From positions 7,702,501 to 7,766,500 of the forward strand of contig JAHQIY010000001.1 in the NCBI GenBank assembly GCA_019054805.1: 64,000 bases of DNA, given 5' to 3'. The notes beneath the pieces were generated by a model. That model did no database searches, was not told where the DNA came from, and saw nothing but the letters and a program-made list of their open reading frames with translations. This stretch comes from Brachionus manjavacas. Its lineage: Eukaryota; Rotifera; Eurotatoria; Ploima; Brachionidae. Positions within the stretch are counted from its first letter, which is position 1; every line of letters starts with the position of its first letter. Of the stretch, positions 24,131 to 34,500 are shown piece by piece. The translations under genes were made by a program, and so were the position numbers.

Positions 24131-25307
24131 TGAATCAAGTTAAAGTGTATTTTCACCAAAAGGATTAAATGTTAGTTGTCCAAGAGTTAAGTTGGATTGG
24201 GTTAAGACCTTGGAATCGACAAGCGTCCTTTAATGCAATCTCTACTTTTTATAAATTTCAAATCAAGCCAAAACTAGGATGAACTATCAAAATAGAGAAA
24301 AAAAAATAGAGAAGACAAAAAATAATGCCCAAATTTAACTTTTACTCTAGCAAAATAAAATTATTAAATTTATTTGTTTGATGTTGCTACATTTTTCAGA
24401 AACTGTTTATTTTATTCCATTAAAAAATTTTGGCAAAGAATTGAATAAAAATTGAATTGAATTGAATTTAATTGAAGCGAACTTCACAGCCCCGAAATTT
24501 TCCGATTGTGTAGTATTTAAAGTCAAAAAAAATTGGAAGCTTCCTAATAGTTTTTTGTTTAACTAGTTGATCGATTTGAATTTTAAGACCGACTTAAAAG
24601 AAATACTTAATCGGAAAAATTCTAGTAAATTTAATTGGAGTTCCATCGAAAATATCTTTAACAAAAATAACTAATATCTTTTTTCTATTGTTAATTTTTT
24701 TCCGATCAGCTAGTTCAGCAGTGATTATAGAATCTATATGGATTTTTTCTCACGCTTTTCTAATATCGACTTTTTTGTTTTTAAAAATTCAATTTGAATA
24801 TTAAATAATTCAAATCAATCAGACTTTCCTTTCGACGGATATGAGAAAAATGAAAAAGATACTTAATTTATTATACATGGTACATGGTAGTAAAGGTGTA
24901 CTTGGTGTCCTATTTCTTTTAGCTAGCCCCATGAAACAATTATATTTTTTCTTGTCAAAATTTGAACTTTTTTTTGAACACTCATTAGCTAAATCTAAAT
25001 ATCTTAGGGCTTAGTTTTTTTTGCTTGTTATCGTATTTTACTTTTTATGCCACCTATTTTTAACGTGAAACTCAGCCACTATAGATGTTCTCTTTCGTAG
25101 GTCATCTCTACAATCATAGCTAAGAGTATGTTTTCTCTTATTATTATTAAAGTTTAATTAGTTTATTCTAAATACTAATTTTGGTTGATTAAAATTTTTT
25201 TTCTATTATACAATAGGAATTATCTGATCTATCTTTTAAAGAAATACCAGAAAGATTCACTTACTGTCATTAACATACTCAAATTTAAAAAATTTTCTAA
25301 AATTTAT
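24131..25307. other. Intergenic stretch with a lone MITE-like end
   Basis: No intact gene. At about 24450-24493 an A/T-rich GAATTGAATT run leads into GAACTTCACAGCCCC. This resembles the right end of the foldback family at 46.8 and 56.0 kb, so it is probably a solitary, truncated end. Weak, interrupted minus-strand coding-like sequence lies around 24500-24780; I could not assign it. Confidence 0.4.
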
Positions 25308-27125
25308 TTAAAACAATTTTTTTAGTTCCCTTGCAAAATAAGCAACGTCACGTAATGAAACTGTTTTATCAGAACTAATCGAAGAATAAAAGAACTCAGG
25401 TGCATTTTGCATTATTTCAAAAAGTTGTTTTAGTGTCTGTCCATCACAAGGAAGTAAGTTTTCACGGACAATACTATTTATATTCTTTTCTGTAAACCAT
25501 TCACTCACTTTAATTTCTGACCATTTTTCAGTATCGTTTTTTCCATTTATTTGTGGAATATTCTGCATATCAGATTCCTTGATTTCAAAAATAGTGCTTA
25601 TCTCATGCTTTATTCGTCTAATACATTCATCATAATCATATTTGGTAAAATTGATGAATATCTTCGAGCCAAGAATTATTCCCAACCATCCATTTGGCTT
25701 GTAATTTTGTTGCATTATCAAAGGAATAATTGGTTTATTTAGCTGAAAAGCATACTCTGCCTCGGCCCTGCAATTGGTACTTTGCTTATATTTTTCATTC
25801 ATGCACATTAGGACACATTTTGAATTCTCGACAGCTTTTGCCATCGCTTCAAGACTCGAACCGTGTATATTTTCTACATCAATCCAAACCTTTTGGCCAA
25901 TTTTTTCCAAATCCTGTTTGATTTTAAGACACAAATCTCGACTATCACGATTATAACTAATCATTATGTGATTTAGCTCACATTTTTCACTTTTCGACCC
26001 CTCAACTTCCCCAGATAAATGCGCATCATTCTTACCATTTATTATCCACATACATCCTTTACAGTTGGCTCTTAAATTTTCTGAGTTATTTGAATTCGAT
26101 GAATTTGTCTCGATTGTTTTGATCAAGTCGGAATCAGTGAACACGCTTTGGGCTATTTTGGCATTGAAACAAAGTTGCCATAAAAGCCTGACCGAGTGAC
26201 TTATTTCAGATTGATTTCCAAAAAAAATCAATTTTCTTAAACATTCATTCATTTTGTATTCAAAATAGATAGTTTCTTTGATTGAGTCATTGACTGCCAT
26301 TGAGTATAAAGCATCTAGAAGTTCAATTAAATGCCAGAGTGTGTTACTTATCGAAATTTGCGACACATGTTCTGTCGTTTGTTCATTCACTTGTATACAG
26401 GTACGACTAATATTTCTATTAGTTTCTAGATTAACTGCTATTTTATTTACTATCAAAATAATTTTTGGTATTATTTTAATTAAATTTGGAAACTTTGAAA
26501 TTTCGTCTTCCTCGGCAGTTTTAGCCAAAACAATATAGCATGCCATTTGGCCATCTTCATTCTCAAAATCATTTGATAAGTCCAGAATTACTTGAGTACT
26601 ATTTTCATCTTTCCATTCATTTTTGTACACGGCATATAACTTGGACAAATTAACTAGACAACCGATAATGGGTCTCACCAAAGTGAACATGTTTTTGTTG
26701 TTTAAACTTTCTCTTAAATACTGGTCCTTCAAATATTTGAAAACAACTTTTAATCCACTTGATTGATAAAAGCAATGGCAAAAAACTAAGGAATAATTTG
26801 ACCATGTTCTACAAATAGAGTACAATAATTTAGCTGTTGAGTATTTTATTTCCATTTGGTCATCTTTTTCTTGGTTTTTTTTTGAAATGCATTCTGAAAG
26901 CGCCCGTATCAGGCTGTCGTGGAATTTTATATCACAAGACCAGTTGATGACTGTGATTTTGTCTTTTTTATGAGCAATTTGCTGTTTTATTTGTGTTAGA
27001 GCACTCAAAAATTGTTGATCTAACAAACAAGCCGAAAAATCTTCATAGCTGGACACAAATTCTATGTCTCGTTTCAAAATTTCATTTCTTGTTAACACAG
27101 TATATCCTAATGCACATGAATCCAT
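25308..27125 (-). CDS. ARM-like/TIR protein with SAM-like C-terminus
   Basis: Intronless, 605 residues. Residues 1-370 are helical and ARM/HEAT-like (LVRPIIGCLVNLSKLYAVY, LWQLCFNAKIAQSVF). Residues about 383-510 form a TIR domain: strand A HIMISYNRDS, BB-loop region VWIDVENIHGSS, then NCRAEAEYAF and KPIIPLIMQQ. The Glu of the AEAE segment sits at the spacing of the catalytic Glu of SARM1-type NADases, so NAD cleavage is plausible but inferred. Residues about 535-605 look SAM-like (VSEWFTEKNINSIV, CDGQTLKQLFEIM). SARM1 itself is ARM-SAM-SAM-TIR, so the order here differs. TIR proteins of this style are, to my knowledge, expanded in rotifers. The ATG is at 27125, with no acceptor-like AG just upstream. 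A role in innate immunity or regulated NAD loss is a guess. Confidence 0.85.
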   Translation of the reverse strand: MDSCALGYTVLTRNEILKRDIEFVSSYEDFSACLLDQQFLSALTQIKQQIAHKKDKITVINWSCDIKFHDSLIRALSECISKKNQEKDDQMEIKYSTAKLLYSICRTWSNYSLVFCHCFYQSSGLKVVFKYLKDQYLRESLNNKNMFTLVRPIIGCLVNLSKLYAVYKNEWKDENSTQVILDLSNDFENEDGQMACYIVLAKTAEEDEISKFPNLIKIIPKIILIVNKIAVNLETNRNISRTCIQVNEQTTEHVSQISISNTLWHLIELLDALYSMAVNDSIKETIYFEYKMNECLRKLIFFGNQSEISHSVRLLWQLCFNAKIAQSVFTDSDLIKTIETNSSNSNNSENLRANCKGCMWIINGKNDAHLSGEVEGSKSEKCELNHIMISYNRDSRDLCLKIKQDLEKIGQKVWIDVENIHGSSLEAMAKAVENSKCVLMCMNEKYKQSTNCRAEAEYAFQLNKPIIPLIMQQNYKPNGWLGIILGSKIFINFTKYDYDECIRRIKHEISTIFEIKESDMQNIPQINGKNDTEKWSEIKVSEWFTEKNINSIVRENLLPCDGQTLKQLFEIMQNAPEFFYSSISSDKTVSLRDVAYFARELKKLF

Positions 27126-28149
27126 GTTAGTTTGAAAATTTGAAAATCAAAATATTACTCAAAAACTTAAATCCATAGTTACCCAGGAAAAAACAAAGTT
27201 AAATAATAGAAAAAAAAATTTTAAATTTCAGCATAATTTAAAAAAACGATAAGTCTCTCCTAAAATTAAAGTAAAAAAGTATCAAAAAATTTGACTAACT
27301 GAAGACTAGCGCCTCAAGCTAGGGAGATTTTTGTTAAATCAATGTCCTAAGCTCATCTGTATTTGCAGGCGTTTCATCATCTTCTAGAAGATGAAGAAAA
27401 TTTTAAGGAAGGAAGCCACTAGAATAGGTATAAAACCAAAAAATAGTTTAATAATCTAAAATTAGATCAATATAAATTCAGTTCTAATGATTTTTATGAT
27501 ATTTTATATTTTTTGTTTTTCTCTTAATTTTGAATAGAATTTAATGCTTGAATCATATTTTTTGAAAAAAAATCCGTTATAACTTAAATTTTTTTTAATA
27601 TATCACTTAACTTATTAAATACTAAATTAACTATCGATGCTAGTAATTTTACATGAGATAAGTCTTTGTTATTCCATGTACTTTAGTTGCAGATTAGATT
27701 CTAGCAAGAAAATAATAATAATAATATATATAAGCTACAGCAAGACTTGCGGAGGTGGCCTACTAGGAGGTCACCTATGGTAGCTCTTTGCACATTACAC
27801 ATAAAAATTTACTGCAAAAAGAAAAAACTGTTTAAATTTTTAGGTCAAAATAATAATAAATAATAATAATATAAGTTACAACAAGCTAAAAAAAAAAAAA
27901 AAAAAACATTCATATACTACTTCACACTTTCATATGCTACATATACTACATCGCCATTGCATTTGAATTTTAAATTAATCTTTTTCTTTTTTTCTATTTC
28001 TTTCTTTTTCTTTTCTTTCTTTTCCTTTTTTTTCTTTTCTTTCTATGCTAGACTTAGACCGATCCAATCAAGCAAATCAACCAGACCAATCTAGCTCCAC
28101 AAAGACCACAATCAAGGTAACTCAAAATTCTTTTCTTTTTGATCCGATT
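27126..28149. other. Intergenic stretch with microsatellites
   Basis: No gene seen. It contains two AAT-rich microsatellite blocks (about 27711-27732 and 27846-27872). Each is followed by a similar ATATAAG(C/T)TACA(G/A)CAAG sequence, as if two copies of one retroposon tail were present. A pure poly-A run follows at about 27889-27906, then a polypyrimidine CTTTT-rich tract at 27977-28045. Confidence 0.5.
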
Positions 28150-28366
28150 TTTTATAAATAAATGCTCCTATTCATGATTGTTGACTGGACATGAAGGTAT
28201 CGTATCGGTTCTTGAACTTGTTGACCGAGTCGGCGTCTATGACTGTAGCTGGTAGGGCATTCCACTCGTTGACTATCCTGTTGGTGAATGTGTTTGCTCT
28301 TTGAAGACATTTGGTCGAGGCCTGGCCGGACAATCTTCTTGCATGACCTCTGATACTATTGTTTTT
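28150..28366 (-). mobile_element. CR1/jockey-like LINE, 3'-end fragment
   Basis: The minus strand encodes the C-terminal end of a LINE reverse transcriptase up to its own stop at 28172-28174. It includes TFTNRIVNEWNALPATVID and SVNKFKNRYDTFM, matching NRIANEWNELPDDIV at the end of the LINE at 8.6 kb. Only about 65 codons remain, uninterrupted: a severely 5'-truncated but not very old copy. Confidence 0.8.
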
Positions 28367-28572
28367 TAATTGATAAAAATAATGTTTGTTAAAATAGTGT
28401 ATAAACAGAAATTTATTCCCAAAAATACTTTTATTAAAAAAATTATATCTATTGTATTTTACAGTCCATAACTAAAAATATCGGAATTCTTTCCATAATC
28501 AAAAAATTACGCTTGCTTTCTTAATAAATAACTAAAAATTTTTTAATAATAAATATTGATATTATCAAACAA

Positions 28573-31500
28573 TCAATTAGAGGTATTTTGTTCCATGTTA
28601 ATAAAATTGGGGCTACAAGTGCATCCACAACCAGTAGGGCATTTTTTATTTGCTTCGAACCATTTCATCATGTGGCTCAAATGCCCTCCATGACAGCAAG
28701 CATTACACCATGCGTACAAACGTTTCACTGGCAAATGGCTAAGATTTAATAATTATTAAAAACATTAAAAACTTTATTTTCTATTTACCAATACGAACAT
28801 AAAAATGCATTTTTTTTACAATCTTTACATATTTGAGTACCGGGCTTTATTGTTATTTTACACGACGCACACATTGTAGTGTAACTATGAGCTTTTTGAG
28901 CTTGATTACGCAAAAATTCTGTTTGATTTGTCTTCAAAATTTCAATTCTCTGATTCCATAATTCATATTTTGCCAATAGGTCTTAATAAATTTTAATTAA
29001 CTTTTGATAATTAGAACTAATTTTAAATAAGCTTATCATTATTAAAAAATTTAAAAACTCAATGTTATCATTTAGATTTAAAAAAAATAAAAGTTGTAAT
29101 TAAAAAAAGATTGATTAAAAAAATAATGAATTAATAAAAGGCATTTTGAAGTTGGTTTGATCATTTTGAGCATCAAAAATTGATCATAAACCTTTTTTCA
29201 AGGTCAATATTAAAACGAAGATTTAATTAAAAAATTGACTATGCTCTAAATCAAAAAAAATTATGATTATTAGATTTCTTTTCCTTTAAATACACGCTAA
29301 GAAGTTCTTCAAATGTTACTAAATCTGAATCTAAATCTAACAGCATTTGCTCTGATCTGGTTGACCTGGTATTACTCTTTCAAAAATCCAAAAAACCCAA
29401 ATGCAATCTCTACTTAAATATTTTCCTTTTAATAGGTTCATCTAAAAATCGCAAAATATTACATTCTCCGCCCAACTTTAAATTGTTTATCTAATTTTTT
29501 TTCTATCTTAATTTTTAATATTAAATTTAGCTTTTTTTTCTAAATAGTTGAACTAAAATCTGAGAACAAGAATTGTTCCAGTAACTAGACCTCAATAACT
29601 TTGATTTTGCAGCATTCGACAAGGTCTGGCATAAAGGTCTTCTTTATAAAATGATCAAAATGAAGATACCGATTGATATTATTTTATGGTTAAGAGCATT
29701 TTTAGACATAGAAAATTTTGCGTTGATATTGGCAATACACAATCAAAACTTTACGATATAAAAGCATGAGTCCCACAAGAAGCAGTGTTAAGTCCTTTAC
29801 TTTTTTCGATTTATATAAATGACATACCAACTAAATTAATAAAAACAAGAGTTATTCGCTACTTTTTGCGGACGATCTAGTGTCTTATTTTATCTTTAAT
29901 AAGTACAATAACATTCCAAAAATGTTAAATGGTTATATTAGGAACATAGAACAGTGGCTTTTACTGTGGCGCTTAAGTATGGCAGCAGAAAATGCAATTA
30001 TATAATTTTTTCAAGTACGAAGAAAAATCTGACCAAAAAATTGAAGTTTAAAATGTTTAATAAAGACCTTACACCTTAACATTTGTTTTTTGGGTATAAG
30101 ATTCGATCATAGTTTGAGTTTCAAAAATCAGGTAGAATTTCTTAAAAAAATTGTCAGCAGCGTCTTAATTGCTTGAAAATTCTTTCGCATAAATCGTGGA
30201 AATTGTCTAAAAATACCTTAAAACAATCCTACTTTGCTCTTGTACGATCGGTTCCAGACTATTCTTCGGTAATTTTACCAAGATTGCCTGCAAGAAATCT
30301 AAAAAATTTACAGCTCGAGCCAATATTTATTTATTTGAATAAAGACGTTTATCATCATCATCATAAATAATAAAAATTAAGGTAAATTAAAATTAATTTT
30401 TCATTAATGTTTGACTTTGAGGAACATAGGTTCATCTAAAAATCGCAAAATATTACATTCAAAATATTAATTGTTTATCTAATTTTTTTTCTATCTTAAT
30501 TTTTAATATTAAATTGAGATTTTTTTTCTAAATAGTTGAAAAAAACTCAACATAGGTGAACTAAAATCTGAGAACAAGAATTGTTCCAGTAACTAGACCT
30601 TAATAACTTTGATTTTTTTTTTTTATAAATTTTGTCTTAAGAGATAATTGACTTTTGTTTGATGCATTTTACCAAAAAATCAATTGATAAAAAATTACAA
30701 ATATTATTATTCTAAACTAAAAATTTTATCTTAAGAATCATCATATCACAAATCCTAAGCCCAAATTTATAAAAAAAAACACAAATTTTCTCATGCTTGC
30801 AATTTTAACTTAAAATTATTTTTTTATTTAAAACAGAAAAAATATTTGAAACATAGCACTTTTTCAATGTTATTTCAACATTGGATACATTTTGTTCAAA
30901 CACATAAAATTAAACCATATTATTTTCTTTTTTTAAATATAGAGTATTGTAAGATTTAGGGTTTAAAAAATAAATTTAGAATTTAAATTAAGGCTTAAAT
31001 AAGCTTTTTGGGTAAAAGACGCTTTGTATTTTATTAAAATTATTTACCTATATATTGGATAAACCATTCATCTAGATATAACGAATCAATTTTTTCTTTT
31101 TCAATTTTATTATGCTGTATGGCAATTAAATACATAAATATTGCCGTAACCAAATCATTCTTAAGAGATAATAGTAAAGATATTTGAAAAAAATTTGAAT
31201 CTTTTTGAATTTACCTTTTCATTAACGTAAGAAAACAAAAGATCACAAAATCGCTCATCAAAATTAACTTTTAGTGCATTTTCAAGATCAACGTGAATTT
31301 GAAATTGTGTGTTCAAGTCAGCAATTCTTTCAGAAATTGAAAATGATAAATACCTTTGACTAATTTAAAATGTTGAGCTATACTTATTAATTTCTAAATC
31401 ACTGCTAGTATTGTTTGCGTTCAAGTTAGCTTTGTGATCTTTATTGTCTAAAAATTTAGCCGACTGAACCAAAGACATGGTTAAGTCAGATTGGCTTTTA

Positions 31501-34500
31501 AAGTTGCTAGGATATGTATTAAGATGTTGATCATAATTGTCCACAAAATCAGCTTCTCGTTCATTTTTTGTCAAAAAGCCGATCAAATCACCCAAATTTT
31601 GAAACTCGCCATTGTCTTTTGTGTGCATCGAATACTCATCTTCATCTTCAAATTTAGTTAAATAGCTATTATTGAGCAGATTATTATTCTCTTGAATATC
31701 ATGATGATCCAGTTCGTTATTAGTGCTTGCAAAAAAACTATCTGTGTGATGGAAATTGTTTAAGTTGTCGCCATCTTCTTTTAATTTTAGATTGTTTGAA
31801 TTGATATTCGGATCTAAATTTGCCAAAATGGGATTACCGTTTGATTCTATGATAGGACTGTCACCTTTATTTAAAGGGTTAAAAAGAGTAAATTCAAATA
31901 TGGTATTGGTCTTTGTACCAGAGGCTATCTCACCCGATGAAGATGAATCCACATCTGAGTCATTTGACGAAGAAGTAGCATTAGCTATTGCTGTTACTTG
32001 TGAGATCGGAATTTGAATTGTCGAATTATTATCATCTTTTAAGATTTTAATTATAAACAATTAAAAAATTAATCTTGAAGAAAATAAAAATATTAGAAAT
32101 TATTTTTCGAAATTGTGTTCATAAAGACATAATTATACTACAAAAAATTTAAGACCAATGGAGTAGAATAAATTTGGGAGAAGCTTAGTAAAATTTGCTT
32201 AGTAAATTTAAAACAGACAGCCAAAGTTGTTAAAGTTAAAACATATTTGTTAAATTTTAATAAATTCAATGTGAAATCTCATCAAAAATTAATTGAAAAA
32301 TGGTATTTATATTAAGAATGTCAGAATTACTTTACTTTCAAAAAATTAACGAAGTTAAGTAAAAAGACATATACTTTTGCTACTTTATTTTAAATTCATT
32401 AAAATGATAAGTAAAAGGTTTAAATTGTCTAAAATTAATATAACTATTCTGAAAAAGTATCAAAGTATTGATTTCAAAACTTTTAATACTTTACTTTAAA
32501 TAAAACATTTTATAATAAAAAAGTGATTAACTAGCTGAATGTAAAGTTTTTAATTAAATTTAGACAAAGCATCAACGTATCTAATTTGATACTTGAAACT
32601 AGTATCAGCATTTTTCAAACAATACCTATGATACTGGAGTATTGAAAAAGTACCGAGATGAGATTAATTAATAAGTGCAAACGAATTGAAAATATAGTTT
32701 TTCGCGTTCTAATATTTTTTCTAAATTTTTTTTTCAATTCCATTTATTTTTAAATATCTTGATACTTTTTCTAAATTCGATTAAAAACTTAATATTCAGC
32801 TAGCTTTTTTCAAGTGATAAGAATAGTTCCAAAAGTATTGAAATCAATATTTAGATACTTTAATTACTTCAATTTTCAAAATGCTAACTTTTTGTAAATA
32901 ATGGCTATGTGAAATTTAGTTTAAAATAAAAAGAAGAATTTTCAATTCATTTCCTTCAATTTTTTTTAAAATTCAGTTTTTTCTTTTGTACTGAAATTCA
33001 CAAAATCCAAACAATAACATTTTTTAAAATAGGTCTCGTTTTTTTTTAGAGTATATTCAAAGTTATTTAAAAGTCACAAGTCTCAAGACAATTCCAAGTC
33101 CGGACTTTTTTATTCATTAATCTATGTGGAAGACTTTAATTTTTATTTAAAAAAAAAGTCCTAGCCCGGAAACCAAAAAAATTTTTAAAGTCTGGATTTG
33201 GAATTTTTTTAATTACTTGGACTTTAATTTGTGACTTTTAAACAACTTTGAGTATTTTAAGTAAACGGTTTCGATACATGATTCCCTAAAGTAATTTTGT
33301 CATGTCTAATTTATTTTTTAATACTTTCAATAGTGTGCAAATTTTATAGAAAATGTAGAGTTTGTGTAGAGGTTCAATTTAGATTCCAAAAAATTTATCC
33401 TCAGCTTAAAAAAATTAAATGCATTTATAGTACATTTAGTGCTACCTAGGTATGTGAATTCACTTACACACTCTATTAGTGTACCATCGATGGTGTACTA
33501 TTAGTACAACGTTGATAACACATAGAGACATTAAGAATAGACTTGCTAAAGCAAAGAGTGCCTTCGCTAGACTCAAACCAGCATGAAGTCAACTAGCTAC
33601 ATTAAGGAAACAAAACTTAAACTATACAACAGTGTAGTAAAAGCAACACTGATGTACGGAAGTGAATGTTAGGGGATGGGTGAATCTGAGAGGAAAAGTC
33701 TTAACACCTCCCACACGGAAAGCCTGCGGAGGATTCTCGGGATACACTGGCCTGAGACATTGTCGAATGCTGACCTATATAGAAGAACAAATTCAGAGCC
33801 ATTAAGTCAATGCATTAAGAACAAAAGACCGCGATGGCTCAGGCATCTACTTATAATGAAAGAAACACGGAAACCAAAAAGAGCCCTTCAATGGACACCT
33901 CAAGGGCGACGTAAGGTAGGACGACCAGCAGTAACATGGAGGTCAACAATCACGAAAGAGCTCATCGAAATGGGAATGACATGGAGAGAAGCAAGGGTAA
34001 AGGCAAAAGATCGACTTGAGTGGAAATCAAAAGTAATGACCCTATGCTCCACAAGGAGTGAATAAGGAAAAAAAATTAGTAAATTTAGAAAATATTTTAC
34101 CACTATTCTACGAATTGCTAATTAGGTTTTTTGTTTCTTGGAAGAAAATTAATGAGATTTTTGTCCTATTCTTTTGTTTAGAAATTAACTTACTATCATT
34201 ATGAGTGCAGAATGAACTTGGACAAGAAGAATTAATCGTTGAAATAAATAATGGTAATAATCTATTTTGATCTTAAAAATTTACTAGAAAAATTTTCAAT
34301 TTTTTGATATATGTACACTTTATTTTCTTTACTTTAATATGACACTTATTGGATGGGGTCTGTGGTGGCACCCTAGTTTAATATTAAGATTCATAAAAAT
34401 CTTGATTTCAAAATTTATATTGCAAAAAATTAAAAAAAAAAAAGTGAGCTTCCCAAGTATATCATTGTAAAGGACAGAAGTATGTAAAGGGAGCCTCCTA

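Noticed and set aside
28044-28120. Possible first exon starting MLDLDRSNQANQ and ending at AAG/GTAACT on the plus strand
   Set aside because: No downstream exon continues it before a LINE fragment, and the composition is compatible with retroposon debris.
28785-28976. A separate small zinc-ribbon gene at 28.8 kb
   Set aside because: Phase, splice sites and the D-LLAKYELW continuation show it is exon 12 of WDR24.
31756-32016. Plus-strand open frame opposite WDR24 exon 9
   Set aside because: Antisense shadow of the real exon; no independent coding signal.
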